Below are positions 33,937-43,007 of a DNA stretch of 64,000 nt, one piece after another (position 1 is the first letter of the stretch; every line of letters starts with the position of its first letter). Made by a program: the position numbers and the translations under genes. Source of the DNA: Bacteroidales bacterium UBA6366 (GTDB lineage Bacteria > Bacteroidota > Bacteroidia > Bacteroidales > UBA932); the NCBI GenBank assembly GCA_002438845.1, contig DJRG01000029.1:98566-162565 (forward strand), written 5' to 3'. The notes beneath the pieces were generated by a model. The model was not told the DNA's origin and made no database searches. It saw only the letters and a list, made by a program, of their open reading frames with translations.

Positions 33937-35922
33937 ATGGCACTAAATGTCTTTTTTCTTCGTGTTAGTACGTCTTCTCAACAACTTGAATCGCAATTTG
34001 ATGAATTATGGAATCATTATTCAAAGTCAGACCATATCGACAGAGATTCAATTCGTATAATACAATACAAGGAAAGCGGTGTCAAATTGTCCGAGGAAGA
34101 TAGACTTGGAATTACCGAGCTAAAGAACCTTGTTGATTCGGATGGAGTAGATACAATTTATGTTAGTGAATTATCCCGTATCGCAAGAACAGAGAAAGTT
34201 CTTTGGAGCTTTGTCGATTATTTGGAAAAGCATAAGATACAACTTAAATGCAAGAATCCCGAATTCATCCTTCTTAACGATAGTAGAACAGGAATCTCTT
34301 TCAATTCTCGTTTAATGGTTTCCACATTTGGAACCTTAGCAACCCAAGAGGCTATCGAAAAAAAAGAACGGTTTGCACGAGGGAAGGCAAGGAAAGCACA
34401 AGAAGGGAAATACAATGGTGGCGCAATACCCTACGGATACCGTATTGATAAATCCAACAACAACCTAATCGTCATAGATGAAGGAGGCGAAGCCAATATT
34501 GTCAGGGAGATTTTCAACCTCTATGAGAGTGGTCTATCGCAAGTAAAAATAGCGAAGGAACTTTATAACAGAGGTATAAAAGGGAGGTCAGCAAGGGGAA
34601 GTAATTTATTCACAATATCATTAGTACATCAAATACTTACGAATAGACTTCTTACTGGTGTTAGTTCTCGAAGTAAAGGGGCATCGTATGAAAGAACATA
34701 TCCAATGATTATAACCCCTGAACAGTTTGAACGGTGCCGAAATATAGCAAAAAGCAATAATACAATTGCACCAAAAGCCATTAAGGTATATTATGCTCAT
34801 AGGCTAATTCAGTGTGTTGATTGCGGACATTATTTTGTTAGCGCAGGGAGCAAAGGATACTATCGTTGTTGGGATGCCTACTATTCATATTGGGATGTTA
34901 ATGGTAATGACGGAATCCCACAATGTACAAATAAGATTTGCATCAGTACAAATGTTATGGATTCGTTATTATGGGAGTTATCGCAAGAATTAGAAACAGA
35001 TTTCATAATTAGCTCCGCTAATGAAAAGGCTAAAGAATATAAAAAGCTAAAGTCAATAGTTGAAGACAAGATTAAGGCTCTCCCTTCTTTAAGGAAAAGT
35101 ATAGACGACAGAATGGACACCCTATTTGATGCCTATGCAGAAGGCATGAAAAAGGAGAAATTCCAAATCAGGAAAAAACAACTCATCAACGAACAGAAAG
35201 AACTCGAATTGAATGAGGCACAATACAAGGAAGAACTTGCCAGATACAATAGCTTGATAGCCGAAACCGAGAAAAATATGGATATAACATTAGATTATCA
35301 AACGATGGATGAAATAGACGCATACCTAGCATATCAAGAAGCCGTATATAAAAAAGTATCCTCTATCACCAATGATGAAGAAAGAAGCAATATCATCCAT
35401 AAGCACATAAAACAAATAACAATAGAATACACAACCGTCAATTACTCATTCAAGAAATATCCTAACGGTAAAGATGTTGCAGCTAAACGAATCCTTATAT
35501 ATACTTACAGATATGAGAATCCTAGAGAGTTTTTCTTCATCCCCAATAATGGAAAAGGAGGCATAATTTTGACTAAATACCAACTCCCCAATGATACAAC
35601 CACAAGGTACAAACCTTATTATGTGAAATATCTAAATCGCATTACGGACAAAAACAAATTGAGAAGAAGAGAAGCCGAAAAAGCAAAGGTTAAAGAAAAG
35701 ATAGCATACGGAATATCTCAACTTACAAGCCAAGGTTATATTTCTATTTCAGATATGATGAACATATCGAAATTGAGTTATTCCACATTATACAATGCTA
35801 TAAAAGATGGGAAGATGTCAGGTAAGCATCAGTACAAAACATGGTTCGTATTAGATAAAGATTTTAAGGATTACTTACACACATACAACCCTAAGCCACG
35901 TAAAACTGGCAAAAAGAAATAG
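33937..35922 (+). CDS. Large serine recombinase (integrase of the island)
   Basis: 661 residues from ATG 33937; an upstream TTG start would overlap the promoter. Catalytic Ser11 lies in LRVSTSSQQ, with active-site Arg in YVSELSRIARTE. The recombinase domain (GGAIPYGYRI to about 275) is followed by a zinc ribbon (CVDC at 293-296, C311, C330) and a long coiled coil (about 345-460), the layout of phage-type large serine integrases. The C-terminal SYSTLYNAIKDGKMSG resembles an excisionase-like HTH. It sits at the left end and points inward, as expected for the enzyme that integrated the island. Confidence 0.93.
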   Translation: MALNVFFLRVSTSSQQLESQFDELWNHYSKSDHIDRDSIRIIQYKESGVKLSEEDRLGITELKNLVDSDGVDTIYVSELSRIARTEKVLWSFVDYLEKHKIQLKCKNPEFILLNDSRTGISFNSRLMVSTFGTLATQEAIEKKERFARGKARKAQEGKYNGGAIPYGYRIDKSNNNLIVIDEGGEANIVREIFNLYESGLSQVKIAKELYNRGIKGRSARGSNLFTISLVHQILTNRLLTGVSSRSKGASYERTYPMIITPEQFERCRNIAKSNNTIAPKAIKVYYAHRLIQCVDCGHYFVSAGSKGYYRCWDAYYSYWDVNGNDGIPQCTNKICISTNVMDSLLWELSQELETDFIISSANEKAKEYKKLKSIVEDKIKALPSLRKSIDDRMDTLFDAYAEGMKKEKFQIRKKQLINEQKELELNEAQYKEELARYNSLIAETEKNMDITLDYQTMDEIDAYLAYQEAVYKKVSSITNDEERSNIIHKHIKQITIEYTTVNYSFKKYPNGKDVAAKRILIYTYRYENPREFFFIPNNGKGGIILTKYQLPNDTTTRYKPYYVKYLNRITDKNKLRRREAEKAKVKEKIAYGISQLTSQGYISISDMMNISKLSYSTLYNAIKDGKMSGKHQYKTWFVLDKDFKDYLHTYNPKPRKTGKKK

Positions 35923-36023
35923 CTTGGACTTTTTAAGATATAGTAATAAGACCACTTTACTAATATCTAATGATTGCCTATATTTATAGAAAAGACTATT
36001 AAGATAAGTAGGACTGCAAGGAT

Positions 36024-37562
36024 ATGAGACAAAAGAACATCAAGTTAAGGAAGATACAGTTATACCAGTTCAAAGATTTCAATATGGAAGAATTCTATGA
36101 CCGGTATATATCTAAGGTGCATCCACACGAAGAACTTGTTGGAGTATCTGTATATGGGAACGTACCGTGTCAATTCGAGTATAAAGAGGTGAAAAAGGCG
36201 GCGAAGAGGGATTATCTTGTTGAGGACAAGTGCAAGTATCTTCAAGATGCACTTATAAGGAGAGGACATGCAAAGAAGAATGAGGATACCTTCTCTATGA
36301 ATTCACAAATTCTCAAGACCGTTATAGGAAGTGAATACAAAGTGATGCTTGGCGTATTAACAGATATGGGATATATTGCGTTAGGAGACGGCAAAGGAGG
36401 AAACGGCAAGCATTGGTACTATATACCGATGGACTATTCAAATCTATACACATTAATGAACGTTGAAGTAGAGTTGTCGAAACCTATCATTAACGCAAGG
36501 ATACAAGGATACAAGGACAAGACCATCGCACTTATCAAGGAAATGACTGATAAGTACGCTTTAGAATATGTATCAAAGGATTTCTTATACTGGTATATTA
36601 AATCCCTCAAATACATAAGGATTGAAGACTACGAAGGTCTGCGTTCATATATTAAGGATGCAGTAAAGGACAATCCAAAATCAGTGATATACTATGATTT
36701 CATATTCTCAGAATTGGAGAATAAGGATAGGTCTATATATAGAATAGATTACTCTCATAGATTTTATCATATTTTGACAAATTTAGACCGGAATATTAAA
36801 CAGTACCTATCAATAGACTTTATGTTAGACTGTAAGAATTCTCATCCTTTATTGTTTAATTATTTCATATTCAATAAGTATAACTTATCTTCTTCTATAT
36901 CATATCATATTTCTACTTTTCTTAAATCAATTGACAACGATTATATTTCATCCTTATCATTCCCATTGATTTATCCCAATAGCAGGTTATATCATAATGT
37001 AGGGGAATATCTTTATAATGCATTAATTGATAATAATATAGAAAAGCAAAGTGTTGCAATGATGTCTTGTGATGAAATAGAGTACATTTATAAGACAAGC
37101 AAAGGTTTGCTTTGGGATGAAATATGTGAGCAACACAAGGATATGGATAGGAGTGAGGTCAAGGCTGCAATGTTCGGTGCTGTGTTTTATGCTAAATCAC
37201 CAATATCTGACCGTTGGAACGAATATGCAAAAGAATTCAAAAGAACATATCCGACCGTCTTTTGCCTGATTGCCGACTGGAAAAAGTCTAAGAATCAAGA
37301 TATGGTAAAGACATATATGCGTATTCATCATTTACCATACAAAGAGAAATCATCATTAAGCATTGCAATGATGGCTTTGGAAGCAGATATATTTACAAGC
37401 ATCTTAAAGCGACTGTTTGCCAAAAGATGGCACGCAGCCCACATCCACGATTGCATTGTCATACCAAAGGACGGGAACAAGAACCACCCCTTAATAGAAG
37501 AAGTCAAGGACGTAATGATAGAGGTGTATCGGTCTTTTGGATTGTCCCCGACATTCGGATAG
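36024..37562 (+). CDS. Family-A-like polymerase of mobile elements (TV-Pol-like)
   Basis: 512 residues. I see HRFYHILTNLDRNIKQYL (245-262) before a motif A candidate MLDCKNSHP with Asp269, a motif B candidate RSEVKAAMFGAVFY (376-389) with Lys380 as in the K-x-x-x-F-G of PolA, a segment SLSIAMMALEADI (444-456) like the Q-G-x-x-A-D-I helix, and motif C HIHDCIVIP with His475-Asp476. No exonuclease domain is present. This matches the TV-Pol group, polymerases related to superfamily A found in bacterial mobile elements and viruses and proposed to combine primase and polymerase activity. The assignment is by motif reading only. Confidence 0.65.
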   Translation: MRQKNIKLRKIQLYQFKDFNMEEFYDRYISKVHPHEELVGVSVYGNVPCQFEYKEVKKAAKRDYLVEDKCKYLQDALIRRGHAKKNEDTFSMNSQILKTVIGSEYKVMLGVLTDMGYIALGDGKGGNGKHWYYIPMDYSNLYTLMNVEVELSKPIINARIQGYKDKTIALIKEMTDKYALEYVSKDFLYWYIKSLKYIRIEDYEGLRSYIKDAVKDNPKSVIYYDFIFSELENKDRSIYRIDYSHRFYHILTNLDRNIKQYLSIDFMLDCKNSHPLLFNYFIFNKYNLSSSISYHISTFLKSIDNDYISSLSFPLIYPNSRLYHNVGEYLYNALIDNNIEKQSVAMMSCDEIEYIYKTSKGLLWDEICEQHKDMDRSEVKAAMFGAVFYAKSPISDRWNEYAKEFKRTYPTVFCLIADWKKSKNQDMVKTYMRIHHLPYKEKSSLSIAMMALEADIFTSILKRLFAKRWHAAHIHDCIVIPKDGNKNHPLIEEVKDVMIEVYRSFGLSPTFG

Positions 37563-37949
37563 TATGTCAGTCTAATCAATAATTGGTAGAATTATACTAC
37601 CAAAAAATGCCCTGCTTTATCTAATCTTACACTTAATCTTATTAGGTTTGTCAATTTCCTATTTGGAATCCCTAAATATTTTTTGTATATTTACAAATGT
37701 CGGGAGGTCAATAACAGGAGTGTCCCGATATTTCAAATGCGAGGCATTTGATTTCTTCTATCAAAATGGGCGATTATTCCATTTTTCCGAATACACTATA
37801 ATTGAGTAGGAAAGACTATACATAAGTTTTCTTCCTTCTGTTCTATATTGCGTAAAATCTTCTTGTGAAAGAAGATTAAAGGTATCCACAACACTTTTTC
37901 TTGACTTGTAAGTATTGGAAGAATCCAATGCTATATAATAATATCAAAT
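37563..37949. other. Hairpin-rich intergenic region, candidate replication or control site
   Basis: 387 bp without a gene. It holds TTGTA/TACAA (37683-37696), TCGGGA/TCCCGA (37700-37728), CAAATGC/GCATTTG with a 3-nt loop (37734-37750), AATCTTCTT/AAGAAGATT with loop GTGA (37856-37877) and ATTGGA/TCCAAT (37914-37929). The first sits over a TATATTTA promoter-like sequence. Its place next to the polymerase makes an origin of replication possible; a riboregulator of the next gene is the alternative. Confidence 0.4.
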
Positions 37950-38789
37950 ATGAGATTAGCTTTAAATAAAGAATGTTCTTTAGCAGAACTCTACAACGCT
38001 TCAATAGATTGTACTTGTTTTTCAAATTACGTTCGCACAATGGCTATGTCTATGAATGAGACCATAGCCAGAAAATACTGCGAACACAATGGGATTCAAT
38101 GTGATTCAACCGCTGATTTCTATTCTCATTTACATTCTTTTCTTCGTTTTTCATATAGGAAAATTTTGGGAAATTTTAAGGTTGATTTAGTGTCATCAAG
38201 ATTTGCCAGTGAGGCTCAACGCTCGTCTAAAAAAATATTGGAATCCTTTAGCGACAGCACGTTGTATGAAATTCTCGGTGATTGCAATGGCATTTTGATT
38301 TTAGATAATACAATTGTCTCATATTGCTTATCTTCAAAAGGAGCTGTATTTAATTTGTCTGATAGGTATATAGGTGGCAATGTGAGCCATTATGTATTTG
38401 AAAATAAAAAGAATAAAGCCTTTATAGCAAGTGTGATTGCAAAGGGGGATGATTGTCCTCTACAAATCCAATCTTTTATAGATGTAATCGTTATCCTTAT
38501 TTATAAAAAATATGCACAAATTCGCACTCAGATGATAGCAAGTAGAGTACGCAGGAACTCACTCGATTCAGATGAGATAATCGCCAATAATACTCCATTC
38601 AAAATAAATCAGTTGGATTTGACGTGGCTCACGAACTACGAGACCGATGAAGATATCAGTGTAAGAGGTTTTTGGAGACTTCAAGCTTGTGGATTTAAGC
38701 ATACCCAACGAAAACTCATTTATGTCAATCCATATATTCGACACGGGTATCATAGGAAGGCGAAGAAGCTTAATTATATCGCAGCCTAA
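37950..38789 (+). CDS. Unknown island protein with C-terminal VRGxWR...YVNPYIRHG motif
   Basis: 279 residues, no signal peptide. The C-terminal third has SVRGFWRLQACGFKHTQRKL followed by IYVNPYIRHGYHR, a basic aromatic motif that I know from hypothetical proteins of phages and integrative elements, where it ends a nucleic-acid-associated protein. The N-terminal part (NETIARKYCEHNGIQCD, SHLHSFLRFSYRKILGN) is helical with no domain I recognise. It follows the hairpin-rich region and the polymerase on the same strand, so a replication accessory role is possible but unproven. Confidence 0.7.
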   Translation: MRLALNKECSLAELYNASIDCTCFSNYVRTMAMSMNETIARKYCEHNGIQCDSTADFYSHLHSFLRFSYRKILGNFKVDLVSSRFASEAQRSSKKILESFSDSTLYEILGDCNGILILDNTIVSYCLSSKGAVFNLSDRYIGGNVSHYVFENKKNKAFIASVIAKGDDCPLQIQSFIDVIVILIYKKYAQIRTQMIASRVRRNSLDSDEIIANNTPFKINQLDLTWLTNYETDEDISVRGFWRLQACGFKHTQRKLIYVNPYIRHGYHRKAKKLNYIAA

Positions 38790-38886
38790 TACCTTCTTGC
38801 ATAAAGTTAGCATTGGAGACATAAATACAAATAAGATTTGAGAAGAAAAAGTAAGTTTCACTTATATCATTATATACACATTTATG

Positions 38887-38967
38887 GCACATAACGCAGC
38901 ATATGTGCTGATAGTCAATTATTTATTATAAAATCCACGTTTCGCTAATGTTAAAAATGAAACGTGG
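38887..38967. terminator. Two hairpins between convergent genes
   Basis: GCACATA/TATGTGC at 38887-38908 and CCACGTTTC/GAAACGTGG at 38935-38967 (15-nt loop) lie between the 279-residue gene and the restriction endonuclease gene. The second is the better terminator candidate for both strands. Confidence 0.5.
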
Positions 38968-38998
38968 GACGAATTTCTCTTATCAGAAAAGTCGTGCC

Positions 38999-40069
38999 TT
39001 ATTTGAACCTTATTTGAAAATTCAATTTAATGAATGTCTCCCCATTACTCTCGTAAAGATATCCATAATCATATCGTGAGCGTGATGGATAATCAAACCT
39101 AGTATTGTTGAAAAGATAGTCTTCGGTCTGATTTCTATCATAGAAATGGTAGCAAAGCACCTCTCCATCATCTCTTACCACGAGATAACCACCATTGGCA
39201 TCATAATGTCTTGTCCAAGGCGTTGCAGGCGTCATTCCGAGTGCAGAATCAATCAGAAGCGAATTCATCTTTGCCTTATAGAATAGTTTGGGATTTCTAA
39301 CACCTAAAGGATTCCTTATGCTTAATGCATTTGTGATTTCTTTCATGTCATTACTTTTAGACAAGAAATGTTCCTTTATCTCTTCTGCGAGAATCACTGG
39401 CATACAAGAGTCGATAATCATCAAATTGTCTTCAAAGGTTTCGCAATCCATTGACGAAAACTTGATATCATACCCACGAGAGAACAAAGCATCCATTCTT
39501 TCTATCTGCCCCTGTATGGTATTGATAGATTTTCGTTCATCGTTTGTTAATGACCCAATTACCTTATATACAAAATTTGTCGTTAAGCCAGCGTTCAACA
39601 ATGTTGATGGTTGTCCCAGTTGAGATTTAATACTGAATCCTAAAAGAGGATTAGAACCCGTGCGTAAATCATGAATCACTATACGGATATCGGACTTGTC
39701 ATTAGAACGGGCTTTTAGTGTGCGACATTTTATTTCACTCATAAACTCTTCTATAGAAGGCAAAGAAAAAGATGCTCCTCGTGCCTCTTTTATATAACGG
39801 AGCAGTCTTCTTGCCGTCTCGGAAAAACGAGCCATTGAGACGCGCATCATTTCTACCTTGTCTTCATATATAACCACCATCCTCCCATCTTCTACCTTAG
39901 GGGCATATTGGTACTCTTTCTCTTCTTTCCTTATGACACTAAGTATAGGATAGAAAAGAGAGTCCATCTTCTCCATCATTCCATTGCCTGCATAGACTAC
40001 CCCATCACCAAGCAATTTAAAGAGAGCGTAGATTTCGCTCCATTCGCCTTTATTACCCGATATTGCCAT
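38999..40069 (-). CDS. HpaII-type type II restriction endonuclease
   Basis: 356 residues, the family length. The N-terminus GNKGEWSEIYALFKLLGDG and the core IVIHDLRTGSNPLLGFSIKS followed by QLGQPSTLLNAGLTTNF are the signature of the HpaII restriction endonuclease family (recognition CCGG in characterised members). The gene overlaps the upstream C5 methyltransferase by 17 bp, so translation is coupled and the methylase is made first. Recognition specificity is inferred from the family. Confidence 0.85.
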   Translation of the reverse strand: MAISGNKGEWSEIYALFKLLGDGVVYAGNGMMEKMDSLFYPILSVIRKEEKEYQYAPKVEDGRMVVIYEDKVEMMRVSMARFSETARRLLRYIKEARGASFSLPSIEEFMSEIKCRTLKARSNDKSDIRIVIHDLRTGSNPLLGFSIKSQLGQPSTLLNAGLTTNFVYKVIGSLTNDERKSINTIQGQIERMDALFSRGYDIKFSSMDCETFEDNLMIIDSCMPVILAEEIKEHFLSKSNDMKEITNALSIRNPLGVRNPKLFYKAKMNSLLIDSALGMTPATPWTRHYDANGGYLVVRDDGEVLCYHFYDRNQTEDYLFNNTRFDYPSRSRYDYGYLYESNGETFIKLNFQIRFK

Positions 40070-41063
40070 CTAGAACTCTTCTTATGTTTTTTGCTATCGC
40101 TTCTATAACACATACGGAAACGCTGTTGCCGAATTGTTTGTATAAATGGACATCTGCTAAAGGAAGGATATATGTATCAGGAAAACCTTGCAAACGGGCC
40201 CATTCTCTCGGTGTCATCTTTCTTATGGATTCTTTGTTGATTTCACCTTTAATATGAGTACTCGGTATCATTGAATGAGGGCGTTCGTCTTTAAGAAGAT
40301 TCCCTTCCCTTCCCATTCCCCCACAGACGATAGCCCCTGAGATTCCGTTTATATCCCTCACGACATAGCCGAAGCCGTTTCCTCTTGCTTCATGTCTTGC
40401 TTTATGAGCCTTTAGTGTGTTCAGATATGTTTCGCTAATATAATATTTTGAATCTATAGGAGCATCTTCCATAATATCACGAATGCAGACTTTTTTCTTG
40501 CTGCCCTCAGGGAATTCAAAGTCCATCGGTGCTATATCATTACGGAAACAAACGATATAGATTCGTTCTCTGTTCTGAGGCACACCAAAATCTTTACTAT
40601 TCAAAACTTTAAAAAACACTCTATATCCAAGACTGTGGAATGTGTCTTTAATTATCTGAAAAGTACGTCCTTTATCGTGGATTAGCAACCCTTTTACATT
40701 TTCACAAAAAATAACCTTTGGCTTATGATATTCACAGATACGTGCAACATCCATAAAGAGAGTCCCCCTACAAGACCCCTTGTAATCATCCTTAAATCCT
40801 AGTCGCTTGCCAGCCATAGAAAAAGCCTGACACGGAAAACCAGCCAAGCAAATATCAAACGGTGGAATGTCTTTCTCGTTAATCTTTGTTATATCTCCTG
40901 CAATTTCAAATTTATCTTCAAAATTTGCCTTGTATGTCCTTTGCGCATATTCATCCCATTCACTAACGAAGACGGTTTCTAAGTTCTTGCCAAAGGCTCT
41001 GTCAAAGCCGATTCGAATTCCACCGATGCCTGCAAATAAGTCTATTGATTTAATTTTGCTCAT
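40053..41063 (-). CDS. DNA (cytosine-5)-methyltransferase of the HpaII-type system
   Basis: 336 residues with all C5-MTase motifs: I (IDLFAGIGGIRIGFDRAF), IV (FDICLAGFPCQAFSMAGKRL, catalytic Cys), VI (VIFCENVKGL), VIII (FGVPQNRERIYIV), and IX/X (MTPREWARLQGFPD, FGNSVSVCVIEAIA). It protects the host against the partner endonuclease, probably by methylating CCGG. It is the first gene of a two-gene unit. Confidence 0.95.
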   Translation of the reverse strand: MSKIKSIDLFAGIGGIRIGFDRAFGKNLETVFVSEWDEYAQRTYKANFEDKFEIAGDITKINEKDIPPFDICLAGFPCQAFSMAGKRLGFKDDYKGSCRGTLFMDVARICEYHKPKVIFCENVKGLLIHDKGRTFQIIKDTFHSLGYRVFFKVLNSKDFGVPQNRERIYIVCFRNDIAPMDFEFPEGSKKKVCIRDIMEDAPIDSKYYISETYLNTLKAHKARHEARGNGFGYVVRDINGISGAIVCGGMGREGNLLKDERPHSMIPSTHIKGEINKESIRKMTPREWARLQGFPDTYILPLADVHLYKQFGNSVSVCVIEAIAKNIRRVLDGNIG

Positions 41064-41157
41064 CTAACAAATGTTCTACACAAAAACAAAGTTAATAAAA
41101 ATATTGGGTTCTTACTAACAAATAATGTTGCAAGCCCATCATTCCTCCGATTTATAA

Positions 41158-41751
41158 TTAGAAGCAAAGCGAATCATACACCTCTCTTAATTCTTGCTGC
41201 CTAAGTCCTATGTATCTTCGGGTAATACTAGGAGCCGAATGATTCATAATTTCAGAGAGTTTCAAAAGAGCCATCTCACCTCGTCCCTCTGCGTTTTCAT
41301 TCTCATAAATCTTTCTCGCCCAAGTCTTCCTTAGACTATGGGTCGAGAAGTTATTGATTCTTAGCCCATAGCGTACCTTGATATTCTTGAAATGTCTATT
41401 TATCATTTGCAACGTTATGACACTTCCATATCTATTCAAGAAACAAGGCTGCGAATCATCCTTGATGTTAAGTGCAGTGTGGCAGTCTTTAATATGAGCC
41501 TGAAAACCCTTGTTGATGCGAACTACACGTCTTTTCCCAGTCTTCTTCTCGTAGAGGGAGAACTCTTCACCCATTAGAATTTGTGTCCAGGACAAACTCC
41601 TCAAATCACTAATCCGAAGACCAAAAAAAATACCGCATCCGATGAGAAGGCTCATTCTGTAATTTCCATCACGAAAGAGCTTGCGGACTAGAGAAGTTGC
41701 GGTGTCAAATGGCAGGTAATCTGCGGTGGTGTATGAATGCTTTGAACTCAT
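41158..41751 (-). CDS. Tyrosine recombinase, catalytic domain only
   Basis: 197 residues. The catalytic set is complete: Arg in GIFFGLRISDLRSL, Lys in EKKTGKRRVV, His-x-x-Arg in THSLRKTWARK, His in IMNHSAPSITRR and Tyr in RRYIGLRQ. The N-terminal arm- and core-binding domains of normal integrases are absent. It may resolve multimers of the excised circle, invert a segment or be the integrase of an older inserted module. It is separate from the large serine recombinase. Confidence 0.85.
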   Translation of the reverse strand: MSSKHSYTTADYLPFDTATSLVRKLFRDGNYRMSLLIGCGIFFGLRISDLRSLSWTQILMGEEFSLYEKKTGKRRVVRINKGFQAHIKDCHTALNIKDDSQPCFLNRYGSVITLQMINRHFKNIKVRYGLRINNFSTHSLRKTWARKIYENENAEGRGEMALLKLSEIMNHSAPSITRRYIGLRQQELREVYDSLCF

Positions 41752-41873
41752 TTTCTTTCTGTTTTGTGGATTTTGAATGTAAGTGAAATCAGAAAATTAT
41801 ACTTCTTTGTCAATATGCTGATAATCAGTCCTCGTTTCATTATTCATAAAGGTGATACAATCCCTTACATAGT

Positions 41874-42203
41874 TTAGCAAACTTTTATTATGCTCTGTAT
41901 CTGTGCGCTTCTCCATTCTCCCTTCTCGGTATCGAAGAAGGTAATGACAGATAGTGAAGAAGCTCCCCTTCCGTTAATATGCGCTTTTGATAATGAAGGC
42001 ATCGTTGTTCCGAATGCCCTGCGTATTTCTCCGTTCTTCTTATGAAAATAGAATTCCACCACTTCGTGCTGCATCCTCTTTCGTAGTTCATTGCCAAGGC
42101 AAAGGAGGTATCCTGTTATAAAAGCATCACCAGTGCGCCTTGCAATGATGCTTGCCTTTGCTATGTCTTCCTTCTTCATTGAGATAATCGCTGTTCTTTC
42201 CAT
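41874..42203 (-). CDS. Small island protein, possible SH3-like beta-barrel (DUF2693-like)
   Basis: 109 residues. A helical N-terminus precedes VVEFYFHKKNGEIRRAFGTT and VITFFDTEKGEWRSAQIQSI. The KKxGxIRxAxGT element resembles small SH3-barrel proteins widespread on Bacteroidota mobile elements. No catalytic motif and no signal peptide. Function unknown. Confidence 0.6.
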   Translation of the reverse strand: MERTAIISMKKEDIAKASIIARRTGDAFITGYLLCLGNELRKRMQHEVVEFYFHKKNGEIRRAFGTTMPSLSKAHINGRGASSLSVITFFDTEKGEWRSAQIQSIIKVC

Positions 42204-42246
42204 AATGTCATTTTGTTAAAAAGCCAACATTTAAATCGTCTATGTT

Positions 42247-42510
42247 TTAGTCTCCGTAATATCCCGTGATAGAATAATAATCTTCTGCCCTCATTGTGTG
42301 CCGAATTACCGGTGTCGGATGAAGATACTCCTCATCCATCTTGTCGCACCACTCTTTTGCCTCATCAAGGTTATTGAATCTCAATCCTATTTTGTTCATT
42401 TTTCCATTCCATTCACAATATGATGAAACGGTCGTGTGTCCAAAAATCATCCACTCTACAAACTCGTATTTTCTTCCATTAAGAAGGGTTCTATTCATTT
42501 TATTTTCCAT
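42247..42510 (-). CDS. Small hypothetical island protein (87 aa)
   Basis: 87 residues from ATG 42510; the upstream ATG 42537 overlaps the promoter. The sequence (FNNLDEAKEWCDKMDEEYLH) is soluble, acidic and aromatic-rich. No known domain recognised. A TACCTTTG box at 42542-42535 supports expression. Confidence 0.6.
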   Translation of the reverse strand: MENKMNRTLLNGRKYEFVEWMIFGHTTVSSYCEWNGKMNKIGLRFNNLDEAKEWCDKMDEEYLHPTPVIRHTMRAEDYYSITGYYGD

Positions 42511-42534
42511 ATCCTCGTTTCTTTTTTGTTGATA

Positions 42535-42646
42535 CAAAGGTAATACAAAAATATTATATATGCAATACTTTTGTATAATATTTGTAATATTTTTTTATTA
42601 CAAAACTATTGTTGTTAGGTTATTTAATAATACATTTGTATTTTTG
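42535..42646. promoter_or_regulatory. Divergent promoter region of the HTH regulator gene
   Basis: Minus strand: TACCTTTG at 42542-42535. Plus strand: TATTTTTG at 42639-42646 (TACATTTG at 42631 overlaps it). The AT-rich stretch between contains the near-palindromes AATATTATATATGCAATACT and TAATATTTGTAATATT, plausible repressor sites for the HTH protein. Confidence 0.5.
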
Positions 42647-42664
42647 TGGCAAAGCAAAAGGAAT

Positions 42665-42973
42665 ATGAATGTATTAGACAAAGAACAGACGTACTTTGAA
42701 GAACACGCATCTGAATTATTAGAATCCAAAGGAATCTCCAAGGCGCAGTTTGCAAAAGAAATGGGGGTAGTCCCTCAGAACATTAATAAACTGTTTGGAA
42801 CGAAGAATGTTTTAACATTATGCAGAGTGTCATCAATCTTGGGGATTCCTCTCGATAATCTGATTTCAGGTGAGGAAAGGCAGAGGATTCAGGGATGTGT
42901 TTTTGTGGATGGAATTGCTAATCTGATTAAGTCTAAGGATGATTTAGAGAAACTGTTAAAGAAACTAAAATAA
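42665..42973 (+). CDS. XRE-family helix-turn-helix regulator
   Basis: 102 residues from ATG 42665; the longer frame from 42560 runs through the promoter. The HTH is GISKAQFAKEMGVVPQNINK followed by TLCRVSSILGIPLDNLIS. It probably represses the divergent island genes, as small Cro/C-type regulators do. A C-protein role for the HpaII-type system is conceivable but the genes are 1.6 kb apart. A strong hairpin ends the gene. Confidence 0.85.
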   Translation: MNVLDKEQTYFEEHASELLESKGISKAQFAKEMGVVPQNINKLFGTKNVLTLCRVSSILGIPLDNLISGEERQRIQGCVFVDGIANLIKSKDDLEKLLKKLK

Positions 42974-42997
42974 AAGGTTTGGAAGCCCAAACCTTTT
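42972..42997. terminator. Terminator after the HTH gene
   Basis: AAAAGGTTTGG (42972-42982) pairs perfectly with CCAAACCTTTT (42987-42997) across a 4-nt loop, ending in a short T-run. It works for both convergent genes. Confidence 0.8.
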
Positions 42998-43007
42998 ACT
43001 CATTGCA

